A DNA stretch of 10,016 bases from Anaerolineae bacterium (lineage in GTDB: Bacteria; Chloroflexota; Anaerolineae; 4572-78; J111), in NCBI GenBank assembly GCA_020433835.1, contig JAGRBY010000234.1, positions 1 through 10,016 of the forward strand, in the 5' to 3' direction. A model generated the notes under the pieces. It worked only from the letters and a program-made list of their open reading frames with translations. It ran no database searches and had not been told where the DNA came from. A program made the position numbers and the translations under genes. Numbering within the stretch: position 1 is the stretch's first letter; every line of letters begins with the position of its first letter. Below, one piece after another: positions 5,389 to 10,016 of this stretch.

Positions 5389-5486
5389 TTATCTCTTCAT
5401 AGCATCAAGCCGGTTAACATAAATGCCGTTTCTAGCTTTGGCGGCTTCATTCGGCTGTAATGATTATGTCTAGTCATCCCTAACAT

Positions 5487-5523
5487 TGTTTAATTGTTTA
5501 ATCTGTTTAATCCATTGTTTAAC
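5487..5523. repeat. AT-rich direct repeats TGTTTAAT
   Basis: TGTTTAAT lies at 5487-5494, 5495-5502 and 5504-5511, with TGTTTAAC at 5516-5523. Inverted versions follow at 5529-5535 (ATAAACA) and 5584-5593 (ATTAAACAAT). This looks like an iteron cluster or DNA-unwinding element next to the primase gene. Confidence 0.55.
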
Positions 5524-5546
5524 ACTAAATAAACAGTTTCCTATGT

Positions 5547-5593
5547 ATTGTTTATTTAATCCCCCCCCCTCTTTAGAGGGGGGATTAAACAAT
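5547..5593. repeat. C9/G6 hairpin flanked by inverted TGTTTAAT-type repeats
   Basis: Six Cs of the C9 run (5561-5569) plus TC pair with GA plus G6 (5576-5583) around TTTA. TTTAAT (5555-5560) pairs with ATTAAA (5584-5589) outside a CCC bulge. It lies 24 bp after the end of the primase-helicase gene. It could act as a factor-dependent stop or as part of the origin. No U-run follows on the minus strand. Confidence 0.5.
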
Positions 5594-5616
5594 AGGCCGG
5601 TAAATAGAAGAACAGG

Positions 5617-7491
5617 TTAGACGGTATGGTTAATTTGATAGAATTTTGCAGCGCCAGACTTATTCATTGTTACAGCGTGTTCGTTCTCTAGCTCTCTTAG
5701 CGCCGAAATGATATTGTTCCGGCCTACACCGTCGATACTGTTAACAATATCGGTTTGGTTCATCGGCTCACCATTCCGGCCTAGTGTGTCGAGTATTACC
5801 GGCTTGGCTTTTTCAACCGCTGTTTGTTCCTCATTCAGTTCAACCGTGCTGGCCTCTAACCACTGGACATAGGCCGATTGGCTGTAATGCTCCGCTTCAA
5901 GTTCAAAATAGAGTTTAGGGAAGTACTCAGCATCCTTTTGCTTGTAGCACTCAATCTCGCCTTTGCCATCGGCGTTCATCCTAACTTGGATAATCGTATC
6001 CATTGCCCCATGCAATGCCGACGATCCCCGGTAACTATTCCCGGCTTTGGTGCTGTGGTGAACAAGTAGCACGGTTGCTCCTAGCCCCTCAACTATCTGT
6101 TTAGCGGCTGCGAGGATTAAACCGGCGTCTTTGGCGTGGTTCTCATCGGCTCCCCTGGTGGCTGCGTGAAGCGTGTCGATAACTACCAAATCGGGCGACT
6201 CGCCTTGCTCCGCCAACTCGACAACAAAGGTACTGACAAATTCAGCCGAATTATTATCGAACAACTGAGGTACATTACAGTAAACCTGTAGGGCTAAACT
6301 ATCGGGATTAACCTTGTGCCGGTTAATGGCTGCCATAAAGCGGTTCCTAAGGCCGCTTACACCTTCACCCGCGCAATAAGCCACGCGTAGCGGTCGTGTA
6401 ACCTCAAACTTACCGGCGTATGGCATCCCGGCGGCTCCGCTGACAATTAGATCAATAGCTGCGAACGTTTTACCCTTGCCGCTTTCACCAAAAATCATTA
6501 CCAAGTCACCAGCGCCGATAAAATCACCCCATAGCCATTGTTTAGACGGTAGGTTAAACAGTTCGGTTAAACTAAGCGGTTTGAACACACGTTCCGGCGG
6601 TTCTACCTCAAGATAGGGGGCGTTATCCACGCGATTTTGTAGAGCCTGGGCTATTTGTCCATCCTGCAAGCCTGCAAGCCTTTTTCGCTCTATCCAGTCG
6701 CTAACATCCTCTTTATCAGCATTACTCCAACCACCTAACGCGGGCGTGATGACCTTCACACGACAACCAGCCGCCAACAGTTCCGGCGCGTCTTTTTCCG
6801 TCCGATCCTTGCCTGCCTGGTCGTTATCCTCAAGAATGATAACTTCCCGCCCGCTTAGGTCGTCTATGAATTTGCCGATACTATCACTTGTGCTTGGTTT
6901 GGTAGTGGCGATAAAACCCAATTTCGTGAGGTTATCAGCGTCTTTTTCGCCCTCGCAGAAGTAGATAGGAATATCCGGCCCGCTCTCAACAATTGCTGAA
7001 AGGTTGTATAGCGGTTCCTCTAGCTTTCCGGTCCCCTTCTCCCATCCGTTGCCGTTGCGGTGCTGCCAACGAAATGTTTTATCTACAATGGCCCCGGTGC
7101 TATCCAAAACGCGATATTTTATCTTTTTGAGTTCGTCTGTGTAGAGGTATTCAGCAATAGGGGCGCTCCAGTCTATTTGTCTGTCCTTTGGTTTTTTACC
7201 GTTACCGTTCGGAGTGACTTCTATTGCAGTAGGATCGAGCCGTTTCATTGCCTCTTCAAAGGTAATATCCTCAACCCACTGCATAAATTCGATCACATCT
7301 TCGTAGCTCGTATGGCACTTTCTACACTGGAACGCTTCTTCGGAAACTGTAAAACGATCTTTCCCGCCACATTTGGGACAAGGCCCGCGTTTCCACTTTG
7401 TATCCTTATCCGTAAGTGTAGTGTACTTAGCGGCTACGTCTCTAAGGTCGTATTTTTGCTTAACCTGGTGCGTGTGGTATTGCTCGCTCAC
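5617..7491 (-). CDS. primase-helicase: zinc finger, TOPRIM and RecA/RepA-type ATPase, 624 aa
   Basis: This is the replication protein of the element. A CHC2-like zinc ribbon has Cys at 38, 41, 56 and 59 (GPCPKCGGKDRF, FQCRKCHTSYED). A linker with WSAP...KTFRW precedes the TOPRIM domain (about 173-270: IPIYFCEGEKDAD with E180; ILEDNDQAGKD with D222 and D224). A RecA/RepA-like ATPase follows (about 315-505: Walker A GESGKGKT 335-342, Walker B LVVIDT with D439, VLLVHHS 474-480, SYRGSSAL 487-493). A C-terminal winged helix (about 560-622) may bind origin DNA. This is a primase-plus-hexameric-helicase plan like T7 gp4 and plasmid or phage replicases. GTG at 7491 overlaps the preceding TGA as GTGA. 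It should act at the adjacent non-coding origin. The domains are clear; priming activity is inferred. Confidence 0.9.
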   Translation of the reverse strand: MSEQYHTHQVKQKYDLRDVAAKYTTLTDKDTKWKRGPCPKCGGKDRFTVSEEAFQCRKCHTSYEDVIEFMQWVEDITFEEAMKRLDPTAIEVTPNGNGKKPKDRQIDWSAPIAEYLYTDELKKIKYRVLDSTGAIVDKTFRWQHRNGNGWEKGTGKLEEPLYNLSAIVESGPDIPIYFCEGEKDADNLTKLGFIATTKPSTSDSIGKFIDDLSGREVIILEDNDQAGKDRTEKDAPELLAAGCRVKVITPALGGWSNADKEDVSDWIERKRLAGLQDGQIAQALQNRVDNAPYLEVEPPERVFKPLSLTELFNLPSKQWLWGDFIGAGDLVMIFGESGKGKTFAAIDLIVSGAAGMPYAGKFEVTRPLRVAYCAGEGVSGLRNRFMAAINRHKVNPDSLALQVYCNVPQLFDNNSAEFVSTFVVELAEQGESPDLVVIDTLHAATRGADENHAKDAGLILAAAKQIVEGLGATVLLVHHSTKAGNSYRGSSALHGAMDTIIQVRMNADGKGEIECYKQKDAEYFPKLYFELEAEHYSQSAYVQWLEASTVELNEEQTAVEKAKPVILDTLGRNGEPMNQTDIVNSIDGVGRNNIISALRELENEHAVTMNKSGAAKFYQINHTV

Positions 7492-7676
7492 TTCTCAGTC
7501 TCCGCTATCATCGCCGCGATCAAATCGCTGGCCTGTCGCTTCGTGAGCCGGTTTATGGTGACATAGCGCGGAATACCACACGCCAATTTAAGCCGCTGGT
7601 ATGCCTGTTTGCCGATCCTATTCATCAGCTTGACGATTGTATCAGCTTGTTTGGTGGTTCGTGGGTCATCCCTCAT
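7488..7676 (-). CDS. small basic helical protein (62 aa), coupled to primase
   Basis: The start chosen is ATG 7676-7674, with GGAG eight bases upstream inside the preceding gene. A longer frame reaching 7865 would run on top of the TubC-like gene and looks spurious there. The 62-residue product (MRDDPRTTKQADTIVKLMNR... ending ASDLIAAMIAETEK) resembles a small module seen at the C-terminus of phage recombination proteins. That module starts with a T-x-x-Q motif and ends with LTKxQASxLI. Here the signatures are TTKQADTIVKL (about 7-17) and LTKRQASDLI (about 46-55). The role is unknown; DNA binding or a replisome accessory is plausible given that its TGA overlaps the primase start as GTGA. The resemblance is from memory of the motif only. 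Confidence 0.65.
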   Translation of the reverse strand: MRDDPRTTKQADTIVKLMNRIGKQAYQRLKLACGIPRYVTINRLTKRQASDLIAAMIAETEK

Positions 7677-7887
7677 CGGCCATTCTCCAGCCCGGCCAGC
7701 GCTCGCCAGGGAACGCAGATACAAGCCGAGTGATCTTCTCTTTATGGAATTGCGGCGCTGTTTGCAGTTCGTCCGGTATTGGGACAATCGCGTCGATGTA
7801 TAGGCCATCCGGTTCAACTCGCAAGGTGGCGCGTAAGTTGGCGACATAGGCCAGCGCTTCAACAAGGGTTAGGTTACAGATTTTCAT
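7666..7887 (-). CDS. TubC-docking-like small protein (73 aa)
   Basis: This 73-residue protein starts at ATG 7887 with GGGGGC five bases upstream. It resembles the TubC N-terminal docking fold. A leucine-rich first helix (LTLVEALAYVANLRATLRVE) is followed by a short strand (DGLYIDAIVPIPDELQ) and a helix with the characteristic His-Lys (FHKEKITRLVSAFPGE). Such domains occur in natural-product synthetases as docking pieces and as short proteins beside primase genes in phages and plasmids. Here the context is clearly replication, two genes before the primase-helicase. It overlaps the 84-residue gene by 14 bases and the 62-residue gene by 11. A protein-protein adaptor in the replisome is inferred; the family match is moderate. 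Confidence 0.6.
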   Translation of the reverse strand: MKICNLTLVEALAYVANLRATLRVEPDGLYIDAIVPIPDELQTAPQFHKEKITRLVSAFPGERWPGWRMADEG

Positions 7888-8128
7888 CGCTGCCCCCGGT
7901 CAATTGCTCGTGAACCTCTAACCATTCCTCGTAGGCATCGATCCACACATCATCACTCTGGCAGGTCTGTAATACCTCGTCTAACTGTTCCAGCCTAGCC
8001 CGCAATGTTTGACGCTGGTTGCTCTCTGGGCTAAAATATAACGAAAGAGCAAAATTCTTTTGTTGTGAACCGCCGCCGCTCTTAGCCTTTAGCCCGCCGT
8101 CACGCGGGCTTTTTTTATTGTTACTCAT
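7874..8128 (-). CDS. hypothetical protein (84 aa), basic N-terminus, acidic helical C-terminus
   Basis: I do not recognise this protein. ATG 8128 has AGGAG about ten bases upstream. Residues 1-25 are basic, low in hydrophobics and glycine-rich (MSNNKKSPRDGGLKAKSGGG), probably disordered. Residues 36-78 form a leucine-rich acidic helix pair (RARLEQLDEVLQTC, then WIDAYEEWLEVHEQL) that could bind another protein. The opening codons overlap a sequence that, on the other strand, is a perfect terminator hairpin. The stop lies 14 bases inside the TubC-like gene, and its start overlaps the 39-residue gene by 8 bases. Its tight place in the operon supports it as real. The role is unknown; the charge split suggests a nucleic-acid-binding tail with a dimer helix. 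Confidence 0.65.
   Translation of the reverse strand: MSNNKKSPRDGGLKAKSGGGSQQKNFALSLYFSPESNQRQTLRARLEQLDEVLQTCQSDDVWIDAYEEWLEVHEQLTGGSDENL
8091..8116 (+). terminator. perfect intrinsic terminator on plus strand, antisense to a gene start
   Basis: AGCCCGC (8091-8097) and GCGGGCT (8104-8110) pair perfectly around a 6-base loop, and seven Ts run from 8110 to 8116. By form this is a classical Rho-independent terminator for rightward transcription. It lies within the first 13 codons of the leftward 84-residue gene, and no rightward gene precedes it. It may stop antisense transcription entering the replication operon. Confidence 0.6.
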
Positions 8129-8240
8129 TTCGTTTTTGCTCCTGGGGCTGTTGTCGTTTCTGTTGTTGCAAACGTCTATCCCGGCGGCTGATCAACAATC
8201 GGTAGATTTGGATTATCGAGGAACTAGCGGCTTGGTTCAT
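8121..8240 (-). CDS. very short basic protein (39 aa)
   Basis: This tiny gene fills the gap between the ribbon-helix-helix gene and the 84-residue gene. ATG 8240-8238 has GAGG six bases upstream. It overlaps the upstream stop by 17 bases and its TAA lies 8 bases inside the next gene, so all three are probably coupled. The product has a short hydrophobic helix (SSSIIQIYRLLISRRDRRLQ) and then an extremely Gln/Arg-rich tail ending QEQKRNE. It is too polar for a membrane anchor, and an amphipathic nucleic-acid-binding peptide is possible. There is no family. The ribosome site and the overlaps are the evidence; it could still be only a coupling leader. Confidence 0.5.
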   Translation of the reverse strand: MNQAASSSIIQIYRLLISRRDRRLQQQKRQQPQEQKRNE

Positions 8241-8409
8241 TGCGCGCCTCGTTTTCGGTTAATCGGATGGGTTGGAGTAGACCCAATTTTTCAAGAGACT
8301 GTCTAAGCATTAAGGCGGCTTGCATCCTAACGTCTCTCTTTTCCATTTGAGCTAATATGCTTAATGCCTCTTGCTCTTTCCCTTCTAATGGAATTGTTAA
8401 TTTTGCCAT
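8224..8409 (-). CDS. ribbon-helix-helix-like protein (61 aa), first gene of replication operon
   Basis: ATG 8409 has AAGGAG eight bases upstream. The layout fits a small ribbon-helix-helix protein. A strand (AKLTIPLEG, about 2-10) is followed by helix A (KEQEALSILAQMEKRD, about 11-26) and helix B (RMQAALMLRQSLEKLGLL, about 28-45), then a polar tail. Such proteins often autoregulate plasmid or phage replication by binding tandem repeats. Here three 11-bp repeats lie 70-100 bp upstream, which fits that idea. It is the first gene after an 18-bp hairpin and leads into the primase operon, so I infer copy-number control. RHH is inferred from pattern; a plain two-helix protein is the alternative. 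Confidence 0.62.
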   Translation of the reverse strand: MAKLTIPLEGKEQEALSILAQMEKRDVRMQAALMLRQSLEKLGLLQPIRLTENEARNEPSR

Positions 8410-8427
8410 TGGTATAACTCCTTGGAA

Positions 8428-8471
8428 TCAAAAAGGCTTACTCTATCTACTCCTAGAGTAAGCCTTTTTGA
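8428..8471. terminator. 18-bp perfect hairpin, bidirectional terminator or attenuator
   Basis: The arms 8428-8445 and 8454-8471 are perfectly complementary around TCTACTCC. AAAAAGG lies on the left and CCTTTTT on the right, so both strands carry a T-run in the 3' arm. It follows the HTH gene 8512-9144 and ends 18 bases before the next start codon, leaving no room for a promoter after it. Confidence 0.75.
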
Positions 8472-8478
8472 CCGAAGT

Positions 8479-8511
8479 TATCGGTAAGCTATCGGTAAGC
8501 TATCGGTAAGT
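8479..8511. repeat. three tandem 11-bp repeats (iterons or operator)
   Basis: TATCGGTAAGC is repeated at 8479-8489 and 8490-8500, and at 8501-8511 with one changed base. It starts immediately after the stop of the HTH gene and lies just upstream (in the leftward sense) of the 18-bp hairpin. An 11-bp period puts each copy on the same helix face, as for cooperative repressor or initiator binding. Confidence 0.75.
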
Positions 8512-9144
8512 TCATTTAAAGAGGATACCTAATTCTTTCCGGTCATTATCAATTGTGTCTAACGATACTCCGAACTGTTCTGCTAAGTGCATAGGTTCGA
8601 TTTTGCCGTCCAGCAAGTCTTGACGTAGTTTCCATATCTTCTTCCGGCGTTTTCTCACATCGGGTCGTTTTCCAAAATTTGGTTCTTTTTCGACATTGTT
8701 GATATTTGCCTGCTCCGCCCCATTGCCCGTGTTTTGCTCTAGTTGTCCCCCCCTGGGTTTTGTATATGGATCATAAAGTCCCAAGCTCTCTAAAAAATAT
8801 GGGTCTTCGCAAAACCTCAACTCGATTCCAAAGGTTTCGTGCAACTCTTTGATTATCATAAAAATCAATTTGTATACTTTTGGCGATTCCCACATCAAGG
8901 TAACAAAAGCCTTGCTGCCGCCGCTAATCTCTGCACTCAATGCCGTGTCACCATGTATCGGCGGGTTTTCGCCAAGGCTGTACGCTTTCCCCACAAACAC
9001 GGCGCTCAGACTCCACGGTTCATTCTCCCTATCGGGACGAGGCTGCCCAATCCCATACGACCAGCCAGTATCACTAATCCAATGTGAGGCACAAGTAATA
9101 AAATCCTCTCGTGTGCCGTGAACGTACATTTGTATTTGTCCCAT
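8512..9144 (-). CDS. HTH regulatory protein with unknown N-terminal domain (210 aa)
   Basis: Residues 1-125 form a globular domain I do not recognise (it begins MGQIQMYVHGTREDF and includes AFVTLMWESPKVYKLIFMI and FGIELRFCEDPYF). About 130-160 is a polar, Asn/Gln-rich linker, and 162-175 is very basic (DVRKRRKKIWKL). The last 40 residues hold a DeoR/sigma-like HTH (MHLAEQFGVSLDTIDNDRKE). I infer a DNA-binding regulator of the replication operon, whose N-terminus may sense a ligand or partner. ATG 9144 has AGGAG ten bases upstream, but that site lies inside the 3' arm of a terminator-like hairpin, so expression is probably conditional. A second ATG (residue 6) with GGGA upstream is an alternative start. 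The gene ends directly at three 11-bp repeats that could be its own target. Confidence 0.75.
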   Translation of the reverse strand: MGQIQMYVHGTREDFITCASHWISDTGWSYGIGQPRPDRENEPWSLSAVFVGKAYSLGENPPIHGDTALSAEISGGSKAFVTLMWESPKVYKLIFMIIKELHETFGIELRFCEDPYFLESLGLYDPYTKPRGGQLEQNTGNGAEQANINNVEKEPNFGKRPDVRKRRKKIWKLRQDLLDGKIEPMHLAEQFGVSLDTIDNDRKELGILFK

Positions 9145-9175
9145 AAAAAAACCGCTCCTATTTGCCTAGAGCGGT
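9145..9175 (-). terminator. attenuator-like terminator sequestering the ribosome site
   Basis: On the minus strand ACCGCTC (9175-9169) pairs with GAGCGGT (9157-9151), with one more T-G pair and a 9-base loop. Seven Ts (9151-9145) run straight into ATG 9144. AGGAG (9159-9155), the ribosome site for the HTH gene, lies partly in the 3' arm. The hairpin could therefore block both transcription and translation. Confidence 0.65.
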
Positions 9176-9260
9176 AGGGTAGCGCATAATATGGCTGTCA
9201 ACCTACCGCCGCTATGGGGTTGACCATTGCCTCAGATGTGACAGCATCGTGAGGCTTTCC
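9145..9260 (-). promoter_or_regulatory. structured 5' leader with competing hairpins (candidate cis-regulator)
   Basis: Read leftwards, the leader has three elements. Hairpin 1 pairs GCCTCA with TGAGGC, plus an inner GATG/CATC stem (9229-9255). Hairpin 2 pairs GTCAACC (9197-9203) with GGTTGAC (9218-9224). GCGGTAGG (9209-9202) can pair with CCTACCGC (9179-9172), the same bases that form the 5' arm of the terminator. Pairing with the upstream segment would disrupt the terminator, a classic anti-terminator layout. I could not match it to a known riboswitch class. Confidence 0.55.
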
Positions 9261-9263
9261 CTT

Positions 9264-9272
9264 ATTATAGCA
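9264..9272 (-). promoter_or_regulatory. extended -10 promoter of the HTH gene
   Basis: TGCTATAAT on the minus strand is a perfect TATAAT with the TGn extension. The -35 region is poor (AAGCAT at the 17-base spacing), which extended -10 promoters tolerate. Transcription would begin near 9257, giving a leader of about 113 bases. Confidence 0.6.
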
Positions 9273-9313
9273 CGTCTGTGCTGAAAATGCTTACAGTACA
9301 AAGGTTTTTATAA

Positions 9314-10016
9314 ATGCAAAAGGAAAAACCGTTCTTAGTTGAAGACAACCATTGGTGGTTCAGCAGCCGTACGCGTGCGCTGAATACCGTGATACAGTCT
9401 CTTATTCCTCAAAAACCTGCCCTGAAGCTGCTCGATGTGGGCTGCGGAGCGGGTAATATGATTCATCATCTCAGCAAATACGGCCAGGTAAAGGGGTTGG
9501 AGATTGATCCGCGCCCGGTAGCCATGGCCCGCCAGCGGGGCTATGACGTTGATTTATTTGATGTGACCAAGCAGATGCCGTTTGATGAAGCTACCTTTGA
9601 CGTGATTACCGCGCTTGATGTCATCGAGCATAACGAGGATGACATGGCTATTCTGGCCGACAGTTATCGGGTGCTGAAGCCGGGCGGGCATATGGTTATT
9701 ACGGTGCCGGCCTTTATGTTTCTGTGGACCCATAATGATGATATTAATGCCCACGTCCGCCGCTATACAGCTGATGAGCTAACGGCCAAGCTGTCTAAGA
9801 CCGGCTTTAAGGTACGGCGGGTGACCTACAATAACTTCTTTGTCTTTCCGCTGGCGGCAACACTGCTGATGCTGCGGCGTTCGACCGGAGCCAAGACGGA
9901 GTTGGCCTCGCACCACATGGATGAAGACGAATACCAGGTCGAAATGGAACCGGCCTCGCCGCCGGTTAACGCCGCGCTGACGATGGTCGGTAAGGTTGAG
10001 GCGGGTTTAATTCGAC
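9314..10016 (+). CDS. SAM-dependent class I methyltransferase, 3' end outside window
   Basis: The frame is open for 234 codons to the window end. The N-terminus has the EDNHWWFSSR signature (about 10-19) of methyltransferases that often sit in cell-envelope sugar or lipid gene clusters. The SAM-binding motif I is LLDVGCGAGNM (39-49), the acidic end of strand 2 is GLEIDPR (61-67), and later motifs are ALDVIEH (100-106) and RVLKPGG (119-125). The substrate cannot be told. A hydrophobic patch at about 175-187 (FFVFPLAATLLML) may touch the membrane. ATG 9314 has AAAGG nine bases upstream. It is more GC-rich than the genes to its left and runs the opposite way, so it is probably a host gene flanking the element. 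Family is sure; host status is inferred. Confidence 0.88.
   Translation, partial: MQKEKPFLVEDNHWWFSSRTRALNTVIQSLIPQKPALKLLDVGCGAGNMIHHLSKYGQVKGLEIDPRPVAMARQRGYDVDLFDVTKQMPFDEATFDVITALDVIEHNEDDMAILADSYRVLKPGGHMVITVPAFMFLWTHNDDINAHVRRYTADELTAKLSKTGFKVRRVTYNNFFVFPLAATLLMLRRSTGAKTELASHHMDEDEYQVEMEPASPPVNAALTMVGKVEAGLIR

Larger units (their letters stand above)
5235..5616. other. 382-bp non-coding region, likely replication origin and control region
   Basis: No supportable gene lies here; both strands have frequent stops. From left to right it holds a perfect DnaA box (5250-5258), four GCCT-centred repeats at 10-11 bp spacing (5284-5324), a 12-bp-arm inverted repeat (5349-5388), a cluster of TGTTTAAT repeats (5487-5523) and a C9/G6 hairpin with inverted copies of the same repeat (5547-5593). 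It is AT-rich in parts and sits directly after the primase-helicase gene. This combination is typical of an iteron-type origin. It is also the only space for a promoter of the packaging operon, but no convincing -35/-10 pair was found. Confidence 0.6.

Noticed and set aside
5331..5472. 9-bp direct repeat TTATGTCTA at 5331 and 5464
   Set aside because: A single pair of 9-mers 133 bp apart can be chance; no further copies or matching context.
5389..5480. Protein-like short frame on the minus strand in the origin region (contains KARNGIYVNRLDAMKR)
   Set aside because: The frame has no start codon after its upstream stop, and the in-frame ATG nearby belongs to another frame. It may be a frameshifted remnant, but the support is too thin.
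7060..7566. 168-residue rightward open frame antisense to the primase
   Set aside because: It covers the zinc-finger region of a clearly real gene, has no ribosome site and has an implausible composition rich in Phe and Cys.
7677..7865. N-terminal extension of the 62-residue gene (125-residue reading)
   Set aside because: The extension runs antiphase through the TubC-like gene, is Arg-rich and low-quality, and lacks a ribosome site.
9140..9260. Match to a known riboswitch class (c-di-GMP, THF, TPP and cobalamin considered)
   Set aside because: Fragments such as GGTAGG and AAAGCC recall c-di-GMP riboswitches, but the conserved core order is missing.
9238..9268. Rightward promoter for the methyltransferase (GTGACA ... 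TATTAT)
   Set aside because: The spacer is 19 bases and the match is poor. The same bases are better explained as the leftward extended -10.
9554..9754. 66-residue leftward frame antisense to the methyltransferase
   Set aside because: It lies on conserved SAM-binding motifs of a confirmed gene and has no supporting signals.

Overview
The window looks like most of the right-hand part of an integrated, phage-derived mobile element, followed by the first 703 bases of a chromosomal gene. The source is a bacterium. The gene style and moderate GC would fit an environmental lineage such as Chloroflexota, but nothing here proves the taxon. Nearly all genes run leftwards (minus strand) with short overlaps and ATGA or GTGA junctions. 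The exceptions are one Xre-type repressor and the flanking methyltransferase. I see no tRNA, rRNA, CRISPR array, transposase or integrase.

Layout from right to left. 9314-10016 (+) is the start of a SAM-dependent methyltransferase, more GC-rich than the rest and probably host. 9145-9269 is a structured leader with an extended -10 promoter, three nested inverted repeats and an attenuator-like hairpin whose U-run touches the start codon of a 210-residue HTH protein (8512-9144). Then come three 11-bp direct repeats and an 18-bp perfect hairpin. They sit directly before a replication operon (8409 to 5617): a ribbon-helix-helix protein, two small unknown proteins, a TubC-docking-like protein, a 62-residue helical protein, and a 624-residue zinc-finger/TOPRIM/RecA-type primase-helicase. 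A 382-bp non-coding stretch (5235-5616) has a perfect DnaA box, helically phased repeats, AT-rich direct and inverted repeats and a C9 hairpin, and is a likely replication origin. Next is a packaging module: small terminase, large terminase, a 56-residue protein, an HK97-type prohead protease and a 98-residue protein. No portal or major capsid gene lies in it.

The left part is a control region and a second operon. An Xre repressor (1988-2320, +) and a ribbon-helix-helix gene (1693-1860, -) are divergent. Their promoters overlap at the -35 boxes and are covered by GTATT/AATAC half-sites. The leftward operon continues through small proteins (43, 82 and 54 residues) to a DUF2637-like four-helix membrane protein with a coiled coil and C-terminal HTH, and a second membrane/coiled-coil protein cut by the window edge.

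Taken together, this is a replicon with its own primase-helicase and origin, a DNA-packaging set and a membrane module of the type seen in conjugative elements. It could be a phage-plasmid, a degenerate prophage or a capsid-hijacking satellite. The choice depends on what lies left of base 1.
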